Shown piece by piece: positions 56,633 through 64,000 of a stretch of DNA of 64,000 nucleotides (the first letter of the stretch is position 1; every line of letters starts with the position of its first letter). The DNA is taken from assembly GCA_029245395.1 (NCBI GenBank), contig JAQWPL010000029.1, positions 186,001 to 250,000 on the forward strand. The letters are read 5' to 3'. Source of the DNA: Gammaproteobacteria bacterium (GTDB lineage: Bacteria > Pseudomonadota > Gammaproteobacteria > Pseudomonadales > Pseudohongiellaceae). The position numbers and the translations under genes were made by a program. The notes below the pieces were generated by a model. The model had not been told where the DNA came from, searched no databases, and was given only the letters and a program-made list of their open reading frames with translations.

Positions 56633-57444
56633 TACAGCACCTCCCTGATATGCGGAATGCTACGGCGAAATATCAACCACGCAGGCCCTAGTAACAATAG
56701 CCAGATTGCAAAAGGTCTGACTACATTCAGCCACGTGTACTCGCTACCCTCAACCAGCCCATGCACTATCGCCATCAAATCTGAGAAGGGATTAATCCAG
56801 ATTACCTGCCTGACCCCTTCTGGCAGCATCGTTGGGAAATACAGAATAGGGGTCAGAAACAGGATCATCATGAGGAGAAATGGTATTGCCTGTGTGAAAT
56901 CTCTGACGAACAAACCAAGTACTGCAAATAATAAGGCCAATGGCAAAAGCCAGAGTATGAACAGCGGCATGACGACCAAGGAAAATAACGCCTTGTCCAA
57001 ACCTCCCAAAAATAAATTCATCACAAAATACACAGCCCCATAAACCAAACAAGGAATAGTCATGATTAGCAAAGGCAGAATCTCAAGAGGAAACGGGTTG
57101 CGTCGGTACAACGGAGCAAATTCCCTGAACATGACAGTAGCGCGACTCAGAATTTCTGCAGCACATAACCATGGCAGCATTCCAGTGAGCAAGTAGGAAA
57201 GGTAATCGGGGCCCCGGTCGGTCGAACGCATGGAAAAAATGACACCAAACAGAAACCAATAGCCCAATATTTGCATGGCTGGCTGAACAAAAGGCCAGAA
57301 TCTGCCCAGAACTGTACCAGACGTTCTATTTAACAAATCTCTTTGCACCAGTATCCCGTACAAAGACTTGTTTCGGACAGCTGATTGAAACGGGGTTAAC
57401 AAACCCCGCAAAATGTTTTTGGCATAGCCAAAAATTAGTTTCAC
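56632..57444 (-). CDS. wzm: O-polysaccharide ABC exporter permease (Wzm-type)
   Basis: The 270-residue ABC-2 permease has six membrane helices. It starts with the usual amphipathic N-terminus (SLYGILVQRDLLNRTSGTVLG) and contains LLTGMLPWLCAAEIL and a loop FPTMLPEGVRQVIWINPFSDLMAIV. It pairs with Wzt for polysaccharide export across the inner membrane. Its ATG overlaps the gspK stop by 4 bp, so it is translationally joined to the type II secretion genes. Confidence 0.94.
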   Translation of the reverse strand: MKLIFGYAKNILRGLLTPFQSAVRNKSLYGILVQRDLLNRTSGTVLGRFWPFVQPAMQILGYWFLFGVIFSMRSTDRGPDYLSYLLTGMLPWLCAAEILSRATVMFREFAPLYRRNPFPLEILPLLIMTIPCLVYGAVYFVMNLFLGGLDKALFSLVVMPLFILWLLPLALLFAVLGLFVRDFTQAIPFLLMMILFLTPILYFPTMLPEGVRQVIWINPFSDLMAIVHGLVEGSEYTWLNVVRPFAIWLLLLGPAWLIFRRSIPHIREVL

Positions 57445-58502
57445 TCTAAAAACTCATCTTCCTGTATGAATGCAGGGCGTATAGGAATTTTCTGGTATGG
57501 ATTAATTTTAAGAATCTTAGCTTTGTCGGTGAACGTACTGATTTGAACAATTTCTGCAAAGGCTGTTGTTGTGACATCTGATCCTGGCTCAACATCCGCT
57601 GAGAAAGTATTATCCCCTGCAGCCAGTTTCTTGTAGGCCATAATGGTATAAAAACTACTGGTGCGACGAGAATTCATCCAGGGTCGTAATTCCGCCATAT
57701 TCTCTGCGGGCACTATCTGGGCAACGTCACCATTACCCCTGAATTCATTATTCTGCCTGAAGGCAAGAATTTCTTCGATCAATTCATCATCAAGCCCTGG
57801 AAGCAACCGCATGGCCTCCACTGTCGCTAAATTTAAATTTACCAGCTCGTCATCGGTATAAAGAGTAAACGCTGCATCAAGATCAATGTCCGCAAAAACT
57901 TCTTCAAATCCCCTGATATGTAAAATCTCTTCAACTGATTCAATCTTGCCATTCCGGGGAATGTAAGGCGCGTCAAGATTTTCATAATAATCTGTTTCGG
58001 CGCCATCAATACCCGCATTGTCATTCAGGTCTACCCAGTCACCCCAGGAAGCAATCAATTCATCTATCTGATCATCCGCTTCTTCGCCCAATTTTTTCTC
58101 AAGCAGGGCCCGCATACGCGGCCTGCCAATCTCTCTGAGGTTTATTTTACCGGAATGATCATAAATCCGAACGGTAATACCTTCAGTCTGCGGATAATTC
58201 AGAATAAGCTCCTGGCCATTATATTTAAACAGAGGGTTGCGGTTGATCACATTCAAATCATCAAGTGTTTCAGGTGGCCGAGGCATGCGCTCCAGCATAA
58301 GTTCCATTTCTGACTGATTGACTGCGGAAATTACATTGGCCCAATCGCCAAGCTCTTCCTGATGAAAAAATGCCACTTTTGCAGACAAACGAATCTGTCC
58401 TGCAATCACCGTGACCAGTATCGTGAGCAAAATAATCGTCCAAAGTGTTACGACGATAACAGAGCCTTGTAGATGCTTTGGTTTTCTGTTTTTCATTACC
58501 AC
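57441..58502 (-). CDS. gspK: Type II secretion minor pseudopilin GspK
   Basis: The 353-residue product is a large minor pseudopilin placed at the tip of the pseudopilus. The prepilin site reads KHLQGSVIVVTLWTIILL, lacking the Phe and the Glu at +5, as is typical of GspK. The body has helix-hairpin-helix-like segments (VNLNLATVEAMRLLPGLDDEL and SVEEILHIRGF) known from the GspK family. It follows gspJ by 27 bp and overlaps wzm. Confidence 0.93.
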   Translation of the reverse strand: MVMKNRKPKHLQGSVIVVTLWTIILLTILVTVIAGQIRLSAKVAFFHQEELGDWANVISAVNQSEMELMLERMPRPPETLDDLNVINRNPLFKYNGQELILNYPQTEGITVRIYDHSGKINLREIGRPRMRALLEKKLGEEADDQIDELIASWGDWVDLNDNAGIDGAETDYYENLDAPYIPRNGKIESVEEILHIRGFEEVFADIDLDAAFTLYTDDELVNLNLATVEAMRLLPGLDDELIEEILAFRQNNEFRGNGDVAQIVPAENMAELRPWMNSRRTSSFYTIMAYKKLAAGDNTFSADVEPGSDVTTTAFAEIVQISTFTDKAKILKINPYQKIPIRPAFIQEDEFLE

Positions 58503-58529
58503 TTCAAATTCTTTTATTTAAATGGTCTT

Positions 58530-59186
58530 TTAAATGGGTGATATATTGGGCTGGATATCTTCATGCTGCCATGTCCGGATAGCTGCCAACACTTCAAGTA
58601 CTTCTTCATCAAGCTCTTCATCTATAGGTGAAAAGATAATGTGTACAGCAATAGGCAAGCTTTGCATTTCTTCACCAGCCCATTCGTCCAGCCACTCTTT
58701 TTCATCATCATTGCGTTGAACCAGATAGCGAAATTCAACTTCATAGTTTGGCAGGATTACTGTTGGCTCCAGTTCCTCGAAACGTACGTCCGGATTATCA
58801 CTATAGGCTGGTGTCAACGTTATTTGCAGTCCGTCTACCGAATCAGACGTCAGTCGCCATGCCGTTAATCCATTCCGGCGCTGGGGAGATACAGCAGACA
58901 CCCAGCGCATTTCGCTTTCATCGCCATTGAAGTAAACAACACGGGAAAGCCTGTCCATGTTGATATAGCTGTGCGGGAAAGCGGCGAACAACGCTCTTTC
59001 AATTTGTAAAAGGACCAACGACTTGTCCAGGGTTTCATCCAGCACCGAAGTTTCATTCTGCCAGTCGTTGACAACTGAGTAGAGCCCCGCACTAAGCATG
59101 CCTAACAACATGGCCGTAAGCGTCATGGACATCATGATTTCCAGCAGAGTAAATCCGGATTGCTTACTTGTGTTTCTCATTTTCAT
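58530..59186 (-). CDS. gspJ: Type II secretion minor pseudopilin GspJ
   Basis: The 218-residue product has the prepilin-peptidase site KQSGFTLLEIMMSMTLTAML with Glu at +5 of the mature protein. The body includes VYFNGDESEMRWVSAVSP and VEFRYLVQRNDDE, as in GspJ. It forms the tip complex with GspI and GspK. It overlaps gspI by 4 bp. Confidence 0.93.
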   Translation of the reverse strand: MKMRNTSKQSGFTLLEIMMSMTLTAMLLGMLSAGLYSVVNDWQNETSVLDETLDKSLVLLQIERALFAAFPHSYINMDRLSRVVYFNGDESEMRWVSAVSPQRRNGLTAWRLTSDSVDGLQITLTPAYSDNPDVRFEELEPTVILPNYEVEFRYLVQRNDDEKEWLDEWAGEEMQSLPIAVHIIFSPIDEELDEEVLEVLAAIRTWQHEDIQPNISPI

Positions 59187-59584
59187 AATTCCGCAAGGTC
59201 CAGTTCGATCCAGTATGTGCCCGAAGTTATCAGCTCACCATCTTCATCAATAACCTCATACTGTCGCAGTGCCAGTGTGATTGCCTGGGTTTTTCTTTCG
59301 GGTGGTTCCAGTTCATAACCAGGAATGATCACAAGGGCATCATTTTCAAAATTAATAAAGACCTCACCGCGCTCATCGTTCAGCTGGGCAAAGTTGATCA
59401 TGCTCCTTGCCTGCATAGTTTCTACAAGAGATATTTCTGAGCGCCAGGCAAGTCTTTTATTGCCTGCAATCATGCCGAATAACCCCCCTAATGCCATTCC
59501 GGTTATGGTAAGTGCTACCATCACTTCAAGCAGGGTGAAGCCATATGCAGGTTTAGTTTTTTTCAACATAGCCCTGATATTCAA
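59183..59584 (-). CDS. gspI: Type II secretion minor pseudopilin GspI
   Basis: The 133-residue product has the prepilin motif AYGFTLLEVMVALTITGMAL. The C-terminal body matches GspI in size and in the W-R-S-E-I-S-L region. It is the first subunit of the pseudopilus tip. Overlaps both neighbours by 4 bp. Confidence 0.92.
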   Translation of the reverse strand: MNIRAMLKKTKPAYGFTLLEVMVALTITGMALGGLFGMIAGNKRLAWRSEISLVETMQARSMINFAQLNDERGEVFINFENDALVIIPGYELEPPERKTQAITLALRQYEVIDEDGELITSGTYWIELDLAEL

Positions 59585-60123
59585 AACAAATCATCCTCCG
59601 GCTCCTCGCCAGGGTAATAGAGTTTGATTTTGCCAGTGATAGGATCAACTCGAATACTTGATGTCAGGTCACCAAAAGTGAAATTGAGAATGCCTCCGGT
59701 GCTTCCGCCTTGCGGATAAAAAACCATTTCGATGATCTCCATCACTTCAGGTTCTGTGTTGACGTCTTCCTGGAAGGTAATTTCCACATCGAAACTTTCA
59801 AGCAAAGGTACATTTGCCCGTTGAAGAATTTCACCTTTGATATCCGGGTAGTCAGGATCATCCGGACTCATCTGCAGTATTGTAGTTACCTGGGGTGCCG
59901 CTTCAACTATGGCCAGCCGGCGTGTGTAATTAAACGCTGAAGCTGTCTGTCTGACCTGAGCAATCAACATATTATTGTCAGTCGCAGAGATATTGGGAAT
60001 GATAATGGCGGTGGCAAGAACAATGATGCTGAGAACGACCAGCAGTTCCAATAAAGTGAAACCGTGCAGGCGCTCTGCGCGATGCCTTTGAATAAAAGGG
60101 CTAGCCCCCGATATCGGCGTCAT
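59581..60123 (-). CDS. gspH: Type II secretion minor pseudopilin GspH
   Basis: From the ATG at 60123 the product is 180 residues with prepilin site LHGFTLLELLVVLSIIVLA. The frame is open further to 60156, which would overlap gspG more. The body includes ASAFNYTRRLAIVEA and FYPQGGSTGGILNF, the G-G-S-T-G strand common in GspH. The leader ahead of the cleavage site is longer than usual (about 20 residues). Confidence 0.92.
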   Translation of the reverse strand: MTPISGASPFIQRHRAERLHGFTLLELLVVLSIIVLATAIIIPNISATDNNMLIAQVRQTASAFNYTRRLAIVEAAPQVTTILQMSPDDPDYPDIKGEILQRANVPLLESFDVEITFQEDVNTEPEVMEIIEMVFYPQGGSTGGILNFTFGDLTSSIRVDPITGKIKLYYPGEEPEDDLF

Positions 60124-60493
60124 CACCTTCGCCGCCAGAAGATCCATCTGCGCCAAAAGACATCAAATTAAAGTCTCTTCCTTCTGGCTCGTATTGATAG
60201 GGGTTGTCCCAGGGATCCAGAGGCACTTCGTCATCCCTGATATAAGGGCCGTTCCAGCGCGGGCTGCCCGAATCATCCTCTACCAGCCCCCTGAGACTGT
60301 CCGGGTAGGTGCCAACATCGAGCCGATAGGAGTCCAGCGCAGCTTGCAGATTACTAATTTGTGAAGCAGCTGTCGTTCTCTGGCCCTTGCTGAGGTTACC
60401 GAACAGAGCAGGCCCCACCAAGGCAGCCAGCATTCCCAGAATGGCCATCACGACTAGCAATTCTATTAATGTAAATCCTGCGAGTCTCTTCAT
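60101..60493 (-). CDS. gspG: Type II secretion major pseudopilin GspG
   Basis: The 130-residue product is the main pseudopilus subunit. The short leader MKRLAG precedes FTLIELLVVMAILGMLAAL, and the body has the family-typical YRLDVGTYPDSLRGLVED, WNGPYI and DPWDNPYQYE. The C-terminal Asp-rich part (FGADGSSGGEGDDADIGG) is the calcium-binding loop of GspG. It overlaps gspH by 23 bp. Confidence 0.97.
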   Translation of the reverse strand: MKRLAGFTLIELLVVMAILGMLAALVGPALFGNLSKGQRTTAASQISNLQAALDSYRLDVGTYPDSLRGLVEDDSGSPRWNGPYIRDDEVPLDPWDNPYQYEPEGRDFNLMSFGADGSSGGEGDDADIGG

Positions 60494-60532
60494 TTATTTA
60501 TACGCTCCAATACACGCCAAATCTCTCATTCC

Positions 60533-62677
60533 TTATAATCCCGCTTCTTCGAAGAGAACAGAAACATTCTCAAAGCTTTCTCTCAGCTCGCTCATCAGCT
60601 CGGTGTCACTCTCATCGCCACTGATAATCTGTGGCCTGAGGATAACAAATAATTCCCTTCTGACCGCCCTGAGCTGTTGAAAGGAAAACAAGGCTCCCAA
60701 GACAGGGACACGTTGCAAGCCAGGTATGCCACTGTTCTGGTCTGATTCATCTTCCTGAATCAGTCCGCCCAGTGTAATGGTAGAACCATTAGACACTACA
60801 GCTGTTGTGGTAATTTCCTGATTAGTGAATACGGGATTGCCCGCCACGCCGCTCGCGCCTTCTTCAATGGATGACAAGCTCTGGAAAATTTCCAGGTTAA
60901 TAAAGCCATCATCATTTATTTGCGGGGTAATTGTCATCACAATACCCACGTCACGATAAGCGACATTGGATGTTGTGACCCCGTTACCTGAAACTGTTGT
61001 ACCCTGGTCAATCGGAACAGCCTGACCTACCTTGATTTCCCCTTCCTGGTTATTGGTCGCCAGAATTGTTGGCCTGGCTAGCAACCTCACTTCATTGTCC
61101 TGTGCAATTGCATTTAAAGTCGCATCAATAATGGATGAGCCATCATTGAATGTTCTCGTCATTATTAACCCGGAGCCTATTGCGGGCGTGCCATTTGCCG
61201 GTAACACCCCAGTTGCCGGCAGGAATCGAGAGCTAACAAGACCAGTATTGGCATTTTGTGAGATTCGTTGCCAATCTATGCCAAATTCAGTGCTGTCTGT
61301 CAGGGTAACCTGACCAATCACCGCATTGATTAATACCTGTAACGGTGGTGTATCCAGGTTATTAATAGTGGTCAAAAGCTGCCGGTAGTCCCTGGGTGTA
61401 GTTCTTACCAATAAGCTGTTGGTATCCTCATCAGCAACAATAGTGACCGAAATATTGGCAGAGACAACGCCCTCCTGTGCCAGGGCTTCATTTACCACTG
61501 CGGCCGCTGCTATTAATTCGCCTTCTGCAAGTGTTGCTTCTTCGTCGGCACTTGCTGCTGGTCTGTTGTCTTCATCCTGTTCGAACACGCTTGTGAGAGT
61601 CGCAGCAAGCGTCGTTGCACTCAGGTTTTTAACCTTATAGAAAAACAATTGCTCCACCTGCTCCTGACTTTCCGCATCCAGGATCCGAACCCATCGAGTC
61701 ACTTCATCAAATCCACGATTGGCAGGAGACAGGACCAACACGGCATTAATACGCTCCAGCCCCAAAACCTGATACGAAGATTGTTCACCTTCTACCAACA
61801 AAAGGATATTGGTGAGCTCCAGAGCCACATCATTGGCCTGTGAGTTCAGCAATTCGTATAACTGAATGCCCTGATTCTGGAACGGGTCATCATCAATAAC
61901 ATCCAGGAAGGCATTGACACGTTGAAGTTGCTGAGGAGTGCCACTGACCCCAATCAGGTTGCCCTGACCAAGTCTGATAATTGTACTATCAGGCTCAATA
62001 ATCGGGGTAAGAATTGCCAGAGCCGACTCTACCGAAATATAAGTCAGTGGCGTGACCTGCATCACCTCAGAAGAGGTCGCATCATTAAGCCAGCCGGGCA
62101 TCACTATTTCCGTAGGTATAGTTGAGCTGTTCTTCATGAAGCGATAAACATTGCCTGCCTGTTCAATGGTGACACCGGCATTACTTGCCAGCATCCGCAG
62201 CAATGGCCACAGATCTTCATATAGCAAAGGATTGTCGGGCGAGGAACGCAGGCTCACCCTGTCATCAATGGTAGGATCTATCACCATATTGATTTGGAGC
62301 TGATCTCCTAACTGCTCAATCACCAGGCGCAGATCTTCCTGCTCATAATTAAGCTCCACCGTAGTACCTTCCGGCACTTCTACTTGAGGTCGATCTTCAA
62401 CAAACATGCCGAGTTGAATGACTCTACCTTCACGGTTAATACCTGAGGCTTCCTCAGCCTGACTGGAATTAGCCGTATCAGTGTCAGAGGCAGGTATCCG
62501 GGCACCAGAATCGGTATCGTTCTGTTGTGTTGTTTGCCTTGACGTAGATGCGGCAGGCGCAGAAGACCCTGACCCCTGTTGCATCGTCGCGCATGAAACA
62601 AGCATTGAAGACAGCAAAAGAAGCACGGCTGCCCTTGGTATGGATAATTTATTCGGATTAAAACCAGTGTAATTCAC
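60533..62677 (-). CDS. gspD: Type II secretion secretin GspD, lipoprotein-like
   Basis: The outer-membrane pore of the system. I choose GTG at 62677, preceded by GGAG, over TTG at 62689. The 714-residue product then has a hydrophobic signal ending in LVSC (Cys29), a lipobox, so the secretin may be its own pilot lipoprotein. N-domains follow: NYEQEDLRLVIEQLGDQL (N0) and repeated AL..L..ID..P modules. The secretin core at the C-terminus has QEITTTAVVSNGSTITLGGLIQ and VPVLGALFSF. An Ala/Glu-rich linker lies near residue 400. Confidence 0.95.
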   Translation of the reverse strand: MNYTGFNPNKLSIPRAAVLLLLSSMLVSCATMQQGSGSSAPAASTSRQTTQQNDTDSGARIPASDTDTANSSQAEEASGINREGRVIQLGMFVEDRPQVEVPEGTTVELNYEQEDLRLVIEQLGDQLQINMVIDPTIDDRVSLRSSPDNPLLYEDLWPLLRMLASNAGVTIEQAGNVYRFMKNSSTIPTEIVMPGWLNDATSSEVMQVTPLTYISVESALAILTPIIEPDSTIIRLGQGNLIGVSGTPQQLQRVNAFLDVIDDDPFQNQGIQLYELLNSQANDVALELTNILLLVEGEQSSYQVLGLERINAVLVLSPANRGFDEVTRWVRILDAESQEQVEQLFFYKVKNLSATTLAATLTSVFEQDEDNRPAASADEEATLAEGELIAAAAVVNEALAQEGVVSANISVTIVADEDTNSLLVRTTPRDYRQLLTTINNLDTPPLQVLINAVIGQVTLTDSTEFGIDWQRISQNANTGLVSSRFLPATGVLPANGTPAIGSGLIMTRTFNDGSSIIDATLNAIAQDNEVRLLARPTILATNNQEGEIKVGQAVPIDQGTTVSGNGVTTSNVAYRDVGIVMTITPQINDDGFINLEIFQSLSSIEEGASGVAGNPVFTNQEITTTAVVSNGSTITLGGLIQEDESDQNSGIPGLQRVPVLGALFSFQQLRAVRRELFVILRPQIISGDESDTELMSELRESFENVSVLFEEAGL

Positions 62678-62689
62678 ACGTAACTCCAA

Positions 62690-63895
62690 TTAAAAGTCCA
62701 CCGTGTTCATACTGAACACAGCAGATAACATCACAATTATTATTCCGCCAACAGTAATGCCGAGCAATAAAATCAAAGCCGGCTGTAAGGCACTGACCAG
62801 ACGATTCACATCATCACGGACACTGGCATCAAAAGTTTTAGCCAGCTTTTTCAATATGATTCCGGTTCTGCCAGACTCTTCGCCGACAGTCACCAATTGA
62901 TGCAGCAAAATAGGGAACAACCCTGTCTTCTCCAGCGACACACCAAGTCCAGCACCGCTGCGAACATCCTCTTCTACGACCTCAAGGTGATAGATCAGTT
63001 CCTCATTACTTATAACTTCCCTGGCAACTCGTAAACCTCGAATCAGTGGAATGCCAGCCCCAAGCAAGGCCCCTAGTGTTCTTGAAAAAATTGCCACATC
63101 CTGATGCACCAACAATTTACCTACAACTGGCACTCGAAGCAGAAAAGCATCTTTTTGTCTTTTTCGTTGTTTGTCAGCATTTAACCAACGCCACCAGTAA
63201 ATCAATAAAAACACCGCTGGGAAAATCATCCAGCCAAACGTTTTCATCCCAACACTCAGGCTTAACAAAAATTGGGCGGACGCAGGGATTTCCGACCCCA
63301 CATCTTCAAACATCGCCGTGAACTGCGGGACCACATAGATCAGTAAGAGCGCTACAGACAAAATGCCAGTAACAAGCAGCACAAAAGGATAAGTGAGCGC
63401 AGAGATGACTTGTTTTCTTGTGTCCTCTGCCGTTTCCAGAAAATTCAAAAGATCGGGCAGCAACTGGTCCAGAATACCACCGGTTTCGCCCGCTCTGACG
63501 ATATTGATATAGAGCTTGGAAAACACATCCGATCGGGCTTCCATGGCATCCGCGAGGCTTTTTCCTTCCTTCACATCTCGCCTTAAGGAGACGACCATTC
63601 GCTTCATGTGCTCTTTTTCAGTAATGCCTTCAAGCAGAGATAGCGCCTTGTCGATAGGAATTCTTGCTTCCACCAAGGTGTTCAGACCATTGGTAAAATC
63701 CACCAGGTCTGCATTTTTGATTTTGCTGCCGGTGCGCTCCAGGCTTTGCCTTGATGTGGTTTTTATTTTTACTGGAACAAGCTTCAGTGATTGTAATTTC
63801 GCTATGGCTTCACGCTCGGAATCAGCGCTTAGCTGACCGGTAGTCATATTGCCCTTGGCATCACAGGCCTGGTATTGGTAATAATTCACACTCAT
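62690..63895 (-). CDS. gspF: Type II secretion inner-membrane platform protein GspF
   Basis: The 401-residue product has the two tandem GspF domains: LVDFTNGLNTLVEARIPIDKA near residue 65 and IFSRTLGALLGAGIPLIRG near 265. Three or so membrane helices are present. VRAGETGGILDQLLPDL and VTVGEESGRTGIIL are the conserved turns. It couples the GspE ATPase to the pseudopilus. It overlaps the gspE stop by 4 bp and is followed directly by gspD, an unusual position for the secretin gene. Confidence 0.96.
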   Translation of the reverse strand: MSVNYYQYQACDAKGNMTTGQLSADSEREAIAKLQSLKLVPVKIKTTSRQSLERTGSKIKNADLVDFTNGLNTLVEARIPIDKALSLLEGITEKEHMKRMVVSLRRDVKEGKSLADAMEARSDVFSKLYINIVRAGETGGILDQLLPDLLNFLETAEDTRKQVISALTYPFVLLVTGILSVALLLIYVVPQFTAMFEDVGSEIPASAQFLLSLSVGMKTFGWMIFPAVFLLIYWWRWLNADKQRKRQKDAFLLRVPVVGKLLVHQDVAIFSRTLGALLGAGIPLIRGLRVAREVISNEELIYHLEVVEEDVRSGAGLGVSLEKTGLFPILLHQLVTVGEESGRTGIILKKLAKTFDASVRDDVNRLVSALQPALILLLGITVGGIIIVMLSAVFSMNTVDF

Positions 63896-64000
63896 ATGGC
63901 GCGTGTTACCCTCACCACTTCTTCTGGTGTTGTCAGACCTACCTTCAGTTTTTCTAGCGCATCCTCACGCAGCGTTTTCATACCATCCTTAATGCCTTGC
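63892..64000 (-). CDS. gspE: Type II secretion ATPase GspE, C-terminal end only
   Basis: Only the last 35 codons lie in the window. The translated end, GIKDGMKTLREDALEKL then GLTTPEEVVRVTRAI, matches the C-terminus of GspE/PilB-type ATPases (R-T-L-R-E-D-G and T-x-E-E-V-x-R-V-T). Its stop overlaps the gspF start (ATGA). The ATPase core is beyond the window edge. Confidence 0.9.
   Translation of the reverse strand, partial: QGIKDGMKTLREDALEKLKVGLTTPEEVVRVTRAI

Overview
The window looks like chromosomal DNA of a free-living, probably marine, heterotrophic gammaproteobacterium. The evidence is the housekeeping set: ptsP next to rppH, the lgt-thyA-folA group, ubiI, ubiK, rsmE, glnB, yifB/comM, a cytochrome c5 and a Fur-type iron uptake operon. 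There is also an envelope-heavy accessory set: type II secretion, ABC O-antigen export, and secreted cytochromes and proteases. No IS element, prophage, CRISPR array, rRNA or tRNA was seen. All assignments come from reading the translated sequence; no database search was possible.

Layout. 1-5.7 kb (minus strand): mostly exported, poorly characterised proteins. These are a partial DUF1592-type planctomycete-like cytochrome, a Tat-exported metallo-beta-lactamase-fold protein with eroded metal ligands, a secreted hypothetical, a half-size GDT1-type cation exporter, and two tandem paralogous exported methyltransferase-like proteins. 5.9-10.7 kb (minus): an oxalate/formate-type MFS carrier, an Nramp-related carrier and a ThDP enzyme, perhaps one catabolic group. 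11.2-24.6 kb (plus): a seven-gene MoxR/VWA operon: VWA plus glutamine-amidotransferase-like membrane protein, caspase-fold protein with no cysteine at the active site, TPR-gluzincin protease, MoxR ATPase, DUF58, BatA-like VWA membrane protein, and a 1243-residue DUF4175-like protein with collagen-like tracts. 24.6-44.1 kb: mostly housekeeping genes (folate/thymidylate, Lgt, nitrogen PTS, RppH, GcvH, Fbp-type iron uptake with a Fur box, UbiI, RibA, RsmE, PII, UbiK, YifB), then a cytochrome c5 and a secreted matrixin-type protease with a partner.

44.2-64 kb (minus strand throughout) is an envelope island. It begins with a dTDP-rhamnose operon preceded by a sugar epimerase, a glycosyltransferase and a periplasmic protein. 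Next comes a 979-residue, acidic, Ala/Thr/Val-rich, S-layer-like exported protein with its own leader and terminator. Last is a very compact operon in which type II secretion genes gspE-F-D-G-H-I-J-K run by stop/start overlaps into wzm-wzt (ABC O-polysaccharide export), a GNAT acyltransferase and a PIG-L deacetylase.

Two multi-gene assemblies deserve most attention. One is the MoxR operon, which pairs an AAA+ chaperone, three VWA proteins and two protease-fold proteins in the envelope. The other is the fusion of a type II secretion operon with an O-antigen exporter beside a candidate surface-layer protein and rhamnose synthesis genes. That gene mix recalls S-layer systems in which the protein is secreted by type II secretion and anchored on O-polysaccharide. 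This functional link is an inference.
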